64,000 nucleotides of DNA from Selenomonadales bacterium 4137-cl (GTDB lineage Bacteria > Bacillota > Negativicutes > Sporomusales > UBA7701), in contig JAUOZS010000001.1 in NCBI GenBank assembly GCA_032334055.1, positions 966,501 to 1,030,500 of the forward strand, given 5' to 3'. A program made the translations under genes and the position numbers. This document shows positions 27,088 through 33,668 of the stretch, piece by piece. Numbering within the stretch: the first letter of the stretch is position 1; every line of letters begins with the position of its first letter. The notes under the pieces were generated by a model. It was not told the DNA's origin, did no database searches, and saw only the letters and a program-made list of their open reading frames with translations.

Positions 27088-27116
27088 TTGACACAAAGGG
27101 GAACAAGTGGTAAAGT
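27088..27116 (+). promoter_or_regulatory. Host-sigma-A early promoter of the phage
   Basis: TTGACA (27088-27093), 17-base spacer, TAAAGT (27111-27116), preceded by a T-rich tract. It is the only strong host-type promoter before the early genes. The -10 overlaps a candidate operator that is mirrored at the leftward promoter, so one repressor could shut both. Confidence 0.85.
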
Positions 27117-27127
27117 GTAATCAAACA

Positions 27128-27141
27128 GGGAACATGTTCCC
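27128..27141. promoter_or_regulatory. Perfect palindrome in the early leader, candidate operator
   Basis: GGGAACATGTTCCC is a perfect 14-base palindrome a few bases past the expected early transcription start. Its half GGGAACA recurs at 27099-27105 (GGGAACAAGTGG). Confidence 0.6.
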
Positions 27142-27159
27142 ACAAAAGGAGGCTAAACA

Positions 27160-27555
27160 ATGACTCTGAAACAGCTTAAGGCGCTAAAAGCCGCCGCCGA
27201 AGAATTGCACCACGGTTCTATTGAGTATGCCAGGGCGATGTTCACCTACCATTCAGAGGCCGCAGAGTATTGGGAAGGGCGGTATGGGTCTGTTTATAAC
27301 GATGACGAGAAGTGTACCGCCAATTGGAACAAACACAACAAGGCAGCCGGCAAGCTCATGGCCGAGATTAAGCGGAGGGAGGCGAAAACCCTGATACCGA
27401 TTGGCATTGGTCATGTGGTCCGCGCGCTACAACTGGCAGCCTTCGGCCACGCGGAAATTATGGCGATGCGTGAGGCGATGATAACCGGCGACTTCAGTAA
27501 AATCGACTTCGGCGAAGATTGCTTCTATAAGAAGGAGGATGCGGCCAATGGCTAA
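27160..27555 (+). CDS. Early phage protein of unknown function
   Basis: 131 residues, helical and charged, MTLKQLKALKAAAEELHHGS at the start and several aromatic residues (YWEGRYGSVYND). First gene after the early promoter, AAAGGAGG upstream. The position equals that of host-takeover genes of T7-like phages, but no family is recognised. Confidence 0.75.
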   Translation: MTLKQLKALKAAAEELHHGSIEYARAMFTYHSEAAEYWEGRYGSVYNDDEKCTANWNKHNKAAGKLMAEIKRREAKTLIPIGIGHVVRALQLAAFGHAEIMAMREAMITGDFSKIDFGEDCFYKKEDAANG

Positions 27556-27739
27556 GATGCGGGCAGCAGTAGACGACTATTCGGTGTGGGTCTACATTGA
27601 CGAATACCGCTGGGTCTCCTTCGGTCGCCTAGGGAAAGCCGGTCTGTACTGTGGCTGTGTGCTGAGTGAAGCGTCCTGCGGAGTGTTCAAGGACGAGGCG
27701 CGACGGGTTGCGGAGCAAGCACTAGAGGGGAGGGAATAG
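27548..27739 (+). CDS. Small early phage protein
   Basis: 63 residues, MAKMRAAVDDYSVWVYIDEY, with CGC and a later Cys and an acidic C-terminus. It overlaps the previous gene by eight bases; AAGGAGGA precedes ATG 27548. Function unknown. Confidence 0.65.
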   Translation: MAKMRAAVDDYSVWVYIDEYRWVSFGRLGKAGLYCGCVLSEASCGVFKDEARRVAEQALEGRE

Positions 27740-27740
27740 C

Positions 27741-27827
27741 ATGTCGAAACTTAGCGCCATCCGTAAGGGATTCCGCAGGGTCCGCCTGGTATACCGCAAG
27801 TCCGGGCAAATCATCTATCAATGGTAG
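27741..27827 (+). CDS. 28-residue basic peptide
   Basis: MSKLSAIRKGFRRVRLVYRK SGQIIYQW, strongly basic. GGGGAGGGA lies seven bases before the ATG, which follows the preceding stop by one base. It may bind nucleic acid or be a leader; unknown. Confidence 0.5.
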   Translation: MSKLSAIRKGFRRVRLVYRKSGQIIYQW

Positions 27828-28048
27828 GAGGGAAGGAAGATGGCAAACCTTGGGTCTTTAATTACGAAGTCGTGGGCACCAAGTACGAGAACGGCACGGT
27901 TGAAGCTGCAACGGGCAAAGAGGCGGCGGCTCAGGTCCTGAAGGAGGAGGTTGTTTACGCGGGCGGCGGCTGGGAAAGTCGAGTTCTGTTCGAGGGCGTA
28001 GGGAGCAAACGACGGGTAGTCTTACGGGAAAGGCGCGCAGCAGATTAG
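27821..28048 (+). CDS. Small early phage protein
   Basis: 75 residues including WVFNYEVVGTKYENGTVEAA and a basic tail GSKRRVVLRERRAAD. The ATG at 27821 overlaps the preceding TAG (ATGGTAG), suggesting coupling, since no separate ribosome site is visible for it; a later start is possible. Its stop lies inside stem II of the first hammerhead ribozyme. Confidence 0.55.
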   Translation: MVGGKEDGKPWVFNYEVVGTKYENGTVEAATGKEAAAQVLKEEVVYAGGGWESRVLFEGVGSKRRVVLRERRAAD

Positions 28049-28124
28049 TCGAAACCTAGCGGGGTCCTATAGACTCCGCGAAGGTCCGCCAAGGGTTGAC
28101 CGCCTGGCGCTGAGGAGACAGGTC
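28043..28124 (+). ncRNA. Type II hammerhead ribozyme, copy A
   Basis: Read 5'-3': stem II strand GTC (28048-28050), core GAAA (28051-28054), stem III ACCT/AGGT with an extended GCGGGGTC/GACTCCGC helix (28059-28066 with 28072-28079), cleavage base C28086, stem I CGCCA/TGGCG (28087-28091 with 28105-28109), core CTGAGGA (28110-28116), stem II strand GAC (28117-28119). Beyond a 2x2 internal loop stem II continues GAT/GTC (28043-28045 with 28122-28124). Every nucleotide invariant in hammerheads is present. Cleavage would fall between 28086 and 28087. The order with open stem II makes it type II. It fills the gap between an early gene's stop and the next ribosome site. Confidence 0.9.
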
Positions 28125-28144
28125 GAGCGAAAGGATGGGGAGGC

Positions 28145-28630
28145 ATGTATAGAGGCAAGAAAGTACCCGGCCGAAAGGAGTACGTGTATGCCGAGGGGCG
28201 ACTAACCAAGATCGGAGACCAAACGCCGTACTTCTCGATAACTGGCGAGGTTTACCCGACCAAGGCAGACGGAACACGGGACAGAAGGCGCAGTATGATT
28301 GCCTGCGGTTGCATCCATGAGACCATCCTGAAAGCGTGGCCGGACCTGGCGGACCTCGTAGCCCTCCACCTTTCGGACATTGATGGGCAGCCGATGCACG
28401 CCATAGAAAACGGATGGTACTGGAACGGCGGGACGAAATGGCAAGCGTACAAGCGGGAGACCTTAGCGGCACACCTCCGGGTGAGCGAAGAGGAGGCCGA
28501 CCGGGTACACGAGACCTGTACCACTAAGGAGCAATTTGCGGCCTATGTGGAAGCCCAGCGGCCCAGATGGAAGGCCGAGGCTGAGGCGGCAATCGCCAAG
28601 TATGACCTAAAGATCAAAGTGAGTAGATAG
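28145..28630 (+). CDS. Early phage protein of unknown function
   Basis: 161 residues, MYRGKKVPGRKEYVYAEGRL, with CGCIHETILKAWPDLADLV and a helical, charged C-terminal half. GGGGAGG precedes the ATG, 20 bases past ribozyme A, so it would become the first gene of the self-cleaved mRNA. The content (CGC, conserved His/Asp) does not match a family I know. Confidence 0.75.
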   Translation: MYRGKKVPGRKEYVYAEGRLTKIGDQTPYFSITGEVYPTKADGTRDRRRSMIACGCIHETILKAWPDLADLVALHLSDIDGQPMHAIENGWYWNGGTKWQAYKRETLAAHLRVSEEEADRVHETCTTKEQFAAYVEAQRPRWKAEAEAAIAKYDLKIKVSR

Positions 28631-28644
28631 GGAGGAGCGGTAAA

Positions 28645-28914
28645 ATGAAAATTCGCCAAGTAGGAGCCAACATGACCGAGGTACACATACCCGGAGCCAC
28701 CATCCTCTTCAGCTATGAAACGCCAGTAGCCGCGCAGGTGTTTGAGAAAACAGGCGTTAGATACTACAGGACCGAAAAGCGTGGGTCTACCACAACCTCC
28801 AAGCATATCGGGAAATGGCTGGATGGTTGTAAGTTCACCGAGAAGCCGCAAGAGTTCTTTGAGCACCTAGTACAGGTAAAGCCGATGGATGGCCTGATTC
28901 CGGCTTACGTGTAG
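28645..28914 (+). CDS. Small early phage protein
   Basis: 89 residues, MKIRQVGANMTEVHIPGATI, with beta-rich N-terminal half (ILFSYETPVAAQV) and TSKHIGKWLDG, the pattern of small conserved phage proteins that start with a strand-rich 'ILFSYxTPVA' segment. Function unknown. AGGAGCGG upstream. Its stop is four bases before stem II of ribozyme B. Confidence 0.7.
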   Translation: MKIRQVGANMTEVHIPGATILFSYETPVAAQVFEKTGVRYYRTEKRGSTTTSKHIGKWLDGCKFTEKPQEFFEHLVQVKPMDGLIPAYV

Positions 28915-28993
28915 CGCGTCGAAACCTCCTAGACTCTTTCCGTGGGTCTGGAGGTCTACCGAGGGATGGCCTCCCGGTACTGAGGAGACAGGC
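28914..28993 (+). ncRNA. Type II hammerhead ribozyme, copy B
   Basis: Stem II GTC (28918-28920), core GAAA (28921-28924), stem III ACCTCC/GGAGGT (28924-28929 with 28950-28955) extended by AGACTC/GGGTCT, cleavage base C28956, stem I TACCG/CGGTA (28957-28961 with 28975-28979) plus GGG/TCC, core CTGAGGA (28980-28986), stem II GAC (28987-28989), then after a 2x2 loop GC/GC (28914-28915 with 28992-28993). Relative to copy A, three of five stem I pairs and one outer stem II pair change on both sides with pairing kept. Cleavage would fall between 28956 and 28957, 60 bases before the next start codon. Confidence 0.92.
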
Positions 28994-29016
28994 CGAACGA
29001 CGAAAAGGAGGATAAC

Positions 29017-29322
29017 ATGGAAAACCTCGAAAACACCGCCACCGAAACCCCTTGCCATTTCTACGCAGCCACCTGTATGAACTGGGCAACGGCCCCGACT
29101 CGGCAGGAAGCCATTGCCAAGGTAGCCAAGGTCGCCGGCCCTGCTTTTATCCGGGAGCAAGTCAAGCATTGTGGCGGCCTGTATGTGGGTACGGTGAAAG
29201 TCCTATTGTCTGAAGATGCTGACTATGAAATCCGCCTTTTCCAGCCGGTCGGCGTCCCGATGGAGGACGCGAAGGAATACCGGATAGTGGACGCCAGGGG
29301 CTATGTAGTCCCTCTAGACTAG
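29017..29322 (+). CDS. Early phage protein of unknown function
   Basis: 101 residues, MENLENTATETPCHFYAATC, with a central helix TRQEAIAKVAKVAG and a strand-rich C-terminal half. AAAAGGAGG upstream; first gene downstream of ribozyme B. No family recognised. Confidence 0.7.
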   Translation: MENLENTATETPCHFYAATCMNWATAPTRQEAIAKVAKVAGPAFIREQVKHCGGLYVGTVKVLLSEDADYEIRLFQPVGVPMEDAKEYRIVDARGYVVPLD

Positions 29323-29347
29323 TAACCAAAAGGAGGAGGACGAGATT

Positions 29348-29575
29348 ATGGCCGTACACAGTTCCTTTCACTGGCGGAGGCAGGAGGACGCTCCCTCTCT
29401 TACCGTCAGCTTAAACCGGGACAGCGCCGGCAGGGACTATTATTCTGTGACGGTTGAAAATTACACAGAAGACGGCGCAGACAGCGCAACCTTTTACTTG
29501 CGGCCGGAGCAATACGAGGCGTTCCGGGATAACGTCCACGCCGTAGAGATCGAAGACCACCGGAACGAGCGTTAG
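29348..29575 (+). CDS. Small early phage protein
   Basis: 75 residues with alternating strand-like segments (APSLTVSLNRD, YYSVTVENYTEDG, ATFYLRPEQYEAF). AAAAGGAGGAGG upstream. The stop codon opens the long hairpin at 29572. Function unknown. Confidence 0.65.
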   Translation: MAVHSSFHWRRQEDAPSLTVSLNRDSAGRDYYSVTVENYTEDGADSATFYLRPEQYEAFRDNVHAVEIEDHRNER

Positions 29576-29627
29576 GTCCAGCTAGGGACCGTTAGGGACT
29601 CCTTAGCGGTCCTCATGGTAGACCTAA
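29572..29627 (+). other. Long intercistronic RNA hairpin, RNase III-type processing site
   Basis: TTAGGTC/GACCTAA (29572-29578 with 29621-29627) encloses GGACCGTTAGGG/CCTTAGCGGTCC (29586-29597 with 29601-29612), a continuous 12-pair helix with an ACT loop. No T run follows, so it is not an intrinsic terminator. It lies between an early gene stop and the next ribosome site, the position of RNase III sites in T7 early mRNA. No hammerhead core is present. Confidence 0.7.
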
Positions 29628-29663
29628 ATAAGCCCGTGTATATTCGAGAGGAGGCAAAGCATC

Positions 29664-30338
29664 GTGAACGTGATCGAGACCTATAAGAACGACAGGTATT
29701 GTCTGAAGGTCATCCAAGACGAAACCCCGGCGAACCCGCGCGAAGACTTCGACAACCTTGGGACGATGATCGGATTCTCGCGGGACTACGTGATGGGAGA
29801 CAAGCACAATTACTACAGCTATCGCCATTTCCTGGAGTGCATGGCAGCCGAGTATGGCTTCAAGGGCTGGGCAGAGAACGCGAGCGACAGAACCCTGGCC
29901 AGCTTTCTTGAGCGGCACCTTATTATTCTACCCTATTACCTCTACGCGCGAGATGGCCTTGCAATTGCTAACGGCTGGGACTATGACCGGGACGGCTTTC
30001 TGCGTGCTGACGGCTTCCTGTACGTGTCCAAGCAGGCCGTCCGGGAAGAGTGGAAAGTCAAGCGGATAAGCCCCGCCCTTCGAGCGCAAGTCCTGCGCGT
30101 CCTAAAGGTCGAATTTGAGACCTACGAGCAGTACCGCCAGGGCGAGGTCTACGGCTTCATCCTCCACGAGCTAAAGGCGCGGGACTGCCTAGCGTGTGGC
30201 GGGGAAGCAGGCTGTGAGGTCTGCCCGGAGGTCGAAGACGAGGAAATCGACTCCTGCTGGGGATTCTACGGGGACGACCCGAAGGTTAACGGTATGATGG
30301 ACCACTTGCCGGAAGCCGCTCGCGGTCTACTGGGATAG
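29664..30338 (+). CDS. Early phage protein with C-terminal cysteine cluster
   Basis: 224 residues. The N-terminal half includes EDFDNLGTMIGFSRDYVMGD, a segment common in uncharacterised phage and plasmid proteins. Near residue 175 CLACGGEAGCEVCPEV offers a zinc-binding CxxC...CxxC. The end is acidic. GTG start with GGAGGCAAAG upstream. Function unknown; nucleic-acid interaction is possible. Confidence 0.75.
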   Translation: MNVIETYKNDRYCLKVIQDETPANPREDFDNLGTMIGFSRDYVMGDKHNYYSYRHFLECMAAEYGFKGWAENASDRTLASFLERHLIILPYYLYARDGLAIANGWDYDRDGFLRADGFLYVSKQAVREEWKVKRISPALRAQVLRVLKVEFETYEQYRQGEVYGFILHELKARDCLACGGEAGCEVCPEVEDEEIDSCWGFYGDDPKVNGMMDHLPEAARGLLG

Positions 30339-30354
30339 AGAGGAGGGAAGGTCT

Positions 30355-30540
30355 ATGTCCATTCACAAGGTCTATGCTACCATGACCGGACGCGAACAGG
30401 CGGCAGTCGATGAGGCGTTCCGTGCAGCCGCCAGGACTCTTCGCGCGCATGGCCTGCCGGCCACAGGTGATGACCGGGCGGAAATTCTGGTCGAGGCAAT
30501 CGCTGTCTACGCGGAAGAGTCGAAGAAGGCAGGGCGCTAG
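30355..30540 (+). CDS. Small early phage protein
   Basis: 61 residues, helical, MSIHKVYATMTGREQAAVDE with a basic middle and acidic C-terminal helix (EILVEAIAVYAEESKKAGR). GGAGGGAAGG upstream. Unknown. Confidence 0.6.
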   Translation: MSIHKVYATMTGREQAAVDEAFRAAARTLRAHGLPATGDDRAEILVEAIAVYAEESKKAGR

Positions 30541-30543
30541 ATC

Positions 30544-30699
30544 ATGGACGAGGAGAAAATTTACGCCATCCAGCGGACGCAGGGCGGGGCCGTCAAGGTT
30601 GCCTACAGGAGACTTTCAGACGCCGCCCTCCACATGAACTGGGTGAACAAGCGCGCAGGCAGGCGCAGCGTGCGGATCGTCCCGGTGACTCTCAAATAG
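30544..30699 (+). CDS. 51-residue basic early phage protein
   Basis: ATG 30544 to TAG 30699, starting MDEEKIYAIQRTQGGAVKVA, with NKRAGRRSVRIVPVTLK at the end. It starts three bases after the previous stop. Short strand-helix-strand appearance; unknown. Confidence 0.5.
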   Translation: MDEEKIYAIQRTQGGAVKVAYRRLSDAALHMNWVNKRAGRRSVRIVPVTLK

Positions 30700-30701
30700 G
30701 A

Positions 30702-30728
30702 CAAAAGTCCCAAAAAGTATGACTTTTG
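30702..30728 (+). other. AT-rich hairpin after the early gene block
   Basis: CAAAAGTC and GACTTTTG form an eight-pair perfect stem around CCAAAAAGTAT, three bases past the last early stop. It could be a weak terminator or a processing site. The remaining stretch 30729-30813 is AT-rich and may hold a promoter (TATATA at 30800), without a convincing -35. Confidence 0.45.
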
Positions 30729-30813
30729 GTAGATGTTTGCAGGGCTAGAAAAGTAAGACAATTTAGACAGAACTAAATACTAGCAATTTCACGGGTTTAT
30801 ATACGCTGTTATT

Positions 30814-30878
30814 GTCCAGGTAAGTCCGTCTATCCGATAGGCTGACAACTGAACTCCCTACTCAGCACATAACCTGGG
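30814..30878 (+). other. Predicted three-way-junction RNA upstream of the RNA polymerase gene
   Basis: Outer stem CCAGGT/ACCTGG (30816-30821 with 30872-30877) encloses two hairpins: GTCTAT/ATAGGC (30828-30833 with 30837-30842) and CTGA/TCAG (30849-30852 with 30862-30865). Joining segments are AAGTCC, TGACAA and CACATA. It does not match hammerhead, twister or a riboswitch that I know. The terminator at 30899 follows 21 bases later, so it could be the sensing half of an attenuator. Confidence 0.4.
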
Positions 30879-30898
30879 ATGCTTTCCGTTTATTTCCA

Positions 30899-30930
30899 GC
30901 CGGTCCCTTGCTATGGGGCCGGTATTCTTT
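30899..30930 (+). terminator. Terminator immediately upstream of the phage RNA polymerase gene
   Basis: GCCGGTCCC and GGGGCCGGT pair with a TTGCTAT loop, followed by ATTCTTTTTG. It would stop host transcription coming from the early promoter before the RNA polymerase gene starts at 30988. Confidence 0.85.
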
Positions 30931-30987
30931 TTGCGCTTTTGAATGTCGATTTTTGCCATAAATGGTAATAATAAGGAGGCAAAGTGC

Positions 30988-33582
30988 ATGACACAGAACC
31001 AACGCGGACCCGAGGAAATCTATGGAGACCTCTTCACGGAACAGCTACGGCTCGAAGATCACTACAGGGAACTAGCCAAGGCCGCCGCGCAACACGTGAT
31101 CGACTCCGCCAAGGCCGAAATGGCCGCGAGTCAGACAGGTGTAGGCCGGAAGCTAGTCAGTTATGGCTTCGAGGACGCCCTAGCAAACGTCAAGACGTGG
31201 CTCCACGAGACGCTCCGACCTAAGCGAGGCACTAAGCCGGGTTACATCACGATCCTGAAGAAGCTCCGGGACACCTATGAGCACCGCGAGGAGGAACTCC
31301 TGGGTCTCCTCACCGTTGTCCCGCTGTCGGCCCTCATCAACCACATCGCCCGCGATTCGATCATCCTCTCGGACCTGGCGCACATCGTAGCCGGTGAAAT
31401 CCAAGCCGAGGCGCGCATGGAAGCATTTATCAAGAGTATCCCCGAACGGAAAGTCGAGGTCCTCCTAAAAGGCATGGCCGAGCGGGCCGATAGTTACTAC
31501 AAGGCGTATTACGCCCGCCGCACGATGAAGCTAGAGAACTTCGAGTGGTCCCGGTGGGACCCGAAGGACGCCGCCCACATGGCCTTCCAACTTCTGGAGC
31601 TAGTGATCGACGGGTCGGGCTTCTTCGAGCGACACGTCCCCAAGAGCGCCCGAGGCGATGAGCAGCTCGTGGCCGTCCCCACAGATTGGCTCCTCAAGAC
31701 CTGGCAGCGAAACGAGGCGCGGCTCCTTGAGAATGTCTACAGGAATTGCCCGATGGTCATCCCTCCGAAACCTTGGGAGGGCCTGAAAGACGGGGGCTAC
31801 TACGGGACCCTTAACGGCCGCCACTCGCTGCTCAGGAGCGACTCCTTGCGCTACGGAGGGACTCCGAACGCATTTACCAAGGCGTACCTTGAACGGCTCG
31901 AAGAGGTTGACCTGTCGGCGATCAAGCAGGCCGTCAACGCCATCCAGGAGACCCCCTGGGCCATCAACAAGGAAGTCCTGGCCGTGGTCGAGGAGATTGC
32001 CCAGCGAGGGGGCGAGATCGGGGATATCCCGCGTATGGACAAGCTCCCGCAGCTCCCGGAGCTAACCGGGGACTTCACCGAGGAACAACTCAAGGAGCAC
32101 CGGAAGAAAAAGTGGGAGATATACAAGAAAGACATAACCAGGGCCACCCTGGCCGCCCGCACCTTAGCGAACCTCAAGACGGCGAGAGCCTTCGCTAAAT
32201 ATGACCACATCTATTTCCCTCATAATATGGACTTTCGGGGCCGGGTCTATCCGATTCCCTCCTTCGGTCCGCAGGGCGACGATGTGACGCGAGGTCTGCT
32301 CCTCTTCGCCGATCCCCCAGCCTGCAATTCAATGGAAGACATTGAGTGGCTCATGGTCCACGGGGCGAACCTGGCAGGGATCGACAAGGTGTCCTTCGAG
32401 GATCGCAAACAGTGGGTCCGGGATAACGAGAAGCATATCCTTGCGAGCGCCGAGGACCCTCTAGGATACCTCTGGTGGGCCGAGCAAGATGACAGCTCCA
32501 TTCAATTTCTGGCGTTCTGCCTGGAGTGGGCGAAGTGGAAAGCATGGGAAAAAGCGCACGGAACTCCCGATGGCTTCGTGACTGGGATTCCTGTGGCGTT
32601 CGATGGCACGTGCTCCGGGCTTCAGCACTATAGCGCCCTCCTCCGGGACCCCGTGGGTGGCGCGGCCGTAAATCTCGTCCCCGACGATCACCCGCACGAT
32701 ATCTATCAAGAGGTGGCCGATAAGGTTATCGAGCTACTGAAGCGGGACGCCATCCACGGAACTATCGACGAACCGAAGACGGCCCAGGACGGGACTCCCT
32801 ACATTAAATATGGCACAAAAAGTCTGTCTCAACAGTGGCTCGCCTACGGGGTTACTCGCAAGGTCACGAAGAGGTCCGTCATGACGCTTCCCTACGGCAG
32901 CCGGGAGTATGGCTTCCGGGACCAGATTCTGGAGGACACCATTAAGGAAGCCCTTAAGGACGGCCGGGGCGGGATGTTCGTGGCTCCCGCTCAGGCGGCC
33001 GGCTACATGGCCCGCCTCATCTGGGAGGTCGTCCAGCAGGTGGTCGTCAAGGCGGTTCACGGGATGAACTATCTCCAAAAGCTCGCCCGGATGGTCTGCA
33101 AGCGGGGTCAAGTGATTACCTGGACGACACCTATGGGCCTTCCGGTGCAGCAGGCGTACATGGAGGAGAAGACGCAGGAAATTCGGCTCCGGCTTCACGG
33201 TGCAATCAGGCGGAGACTCTTTGCCACACAGGCGACCGGCAACATCAAGAAAACCGAGCAAGTCTCCGGGATAGCTCCTAACTTCATCCACTCCCTGGAC
33301 GCCGCCCACCTCCAGCTCACGGTCCTAAACGCCAACGAGAAGGGCATCAAGCACTTCGCGCTCATCCACGACTCCTACGGGGCACCTGTGGCACAGGCAG
33401 GGGAGATGTTCCAGACCGTCCGTGAGGCGTTCCTCCAGCTCTACACTGAGCATGACCCGCTCGGCACCTTCACGAGTGAGATGGGCATCTATCTCGAAGA
33501 GGCAGACGAACTTCCTCCGCTTCCCCGGCAGGGCAAGCTGAAAATTGAGGAGGTCCTAGAGAGCCTTTACATGTTCGCCTAG
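30988..33582 (+). CDS. Single-subunit DNA-dependent RNA polymerase, T7 gp1-like
   Basis: 864 residues (T7: 883). Contains DFRGRVYPIPSFGPQGDD, DGTCSGLQHYSALLRDP with catalytic Asp539, RKVTKRSVMTLPYGS with Lys628 and Tyr636 (equivalents of T7 Lys631 and Tyr639) and IHDSYG with Asp795 (T7 Asp812). All catalytic residues are kept, so it should be active on phage-specific promoters; I could not identify a repeated promoter sequence for it. ATG 30988 has AAGGAGG upstream, better than the start 45 bases earlier. Terminators flank the gene on both sides. Confidence 0.97.
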   Translation: MTQNQRGPEEIYGDLFTEQLRLEDHYRELAKAAAQHVIDSAKAEMAASQTGVGRKLVSYGFEDALANVKTWLHETLRPKRGTKPGYITILKKLRDTYEHREEELLGLLTVVPLSALINHIARDSIILSDLAHIVAGEIQAEARMEAFIKSIPERKVEVLLKGMAERADSYYKAYYARRTMKLENFEWSRWDPKDAAHMAFQLLELVIDGSGFFERHVPKSARGDEQLVAVPTDWLLKTWQRNEARLLENVYRNCPMVIPPKPWEGLKDGGYYGTLNGRHSLLRSDSLRYGGTPNAFTKAYLERLEEVDLSAIKQAVNAIQETPWAINKEVLAVVEEIAQRGGEIGDIPRMDKLPQLPELTGDFTEEQLKEHRKKKWEIYKKDITRATLAARTLANLKTARAFAKYDHIYFPHNMDFRGRVYPIPSFGPQGDDVTRGLLLFADPPACNSMEDIEWLMVHGANLAGIDKVSFEDRKQWVRDNEKHILASAEDPLGYLWWAEQDDSSIQFLAFCLEWAKWKAWEKAHGTPDGFVTGIPVAFDGTCSGLQHYSALLRDPVGGAAVNLVPDDHPHDIYQEVADKVIELLKRDAIHGTIDEPKTAQDGTPYIKYGTKSLSQQWLAYGVTRKVTKRSVMTLPYGSREYGFRDQILEDTIKEALKDGRGGMFVAPAQAAGYMARLIWEVVQQVVVKAVHGMNYLQKLARMVCKRGQVITWTTPMGLPVQQAYMEEKTQEIRLRLHGAIRRRLFATQATGNIKKTEQVSGIAPNFIHSLDAAHLQLTVLNANEKGIKHFALIHDSYGAPVAQAGEMFQTVREAFLQLYTEHDPLGTFTSEMGIYLEEADELPPLPRQGKLKIEEVLESLYMFA

Positions 33583-33617
33583 TTTACCATAAACAACTGT
33601 CCCACGTATTAGAGCAA

Positions 33618-33645
33618 GAAGGCGCTCGTAAGGGCGTCTTTTTGT
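33618..33645 (+). terminator. Terminator after the phage RNA polymerase gene
   Basis: AAGGCGCTC-GTAA-GGGCGTCTT is a nine-pair stem with a GNRA-type loop and a following TTTTTG. It matches the position of the T7 early terminator, where host transcription ends after gene 1. Confidence 0.8.
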
Positions 33646-33668
33646 TATCTGGAAGGAGGAGTGACAGG

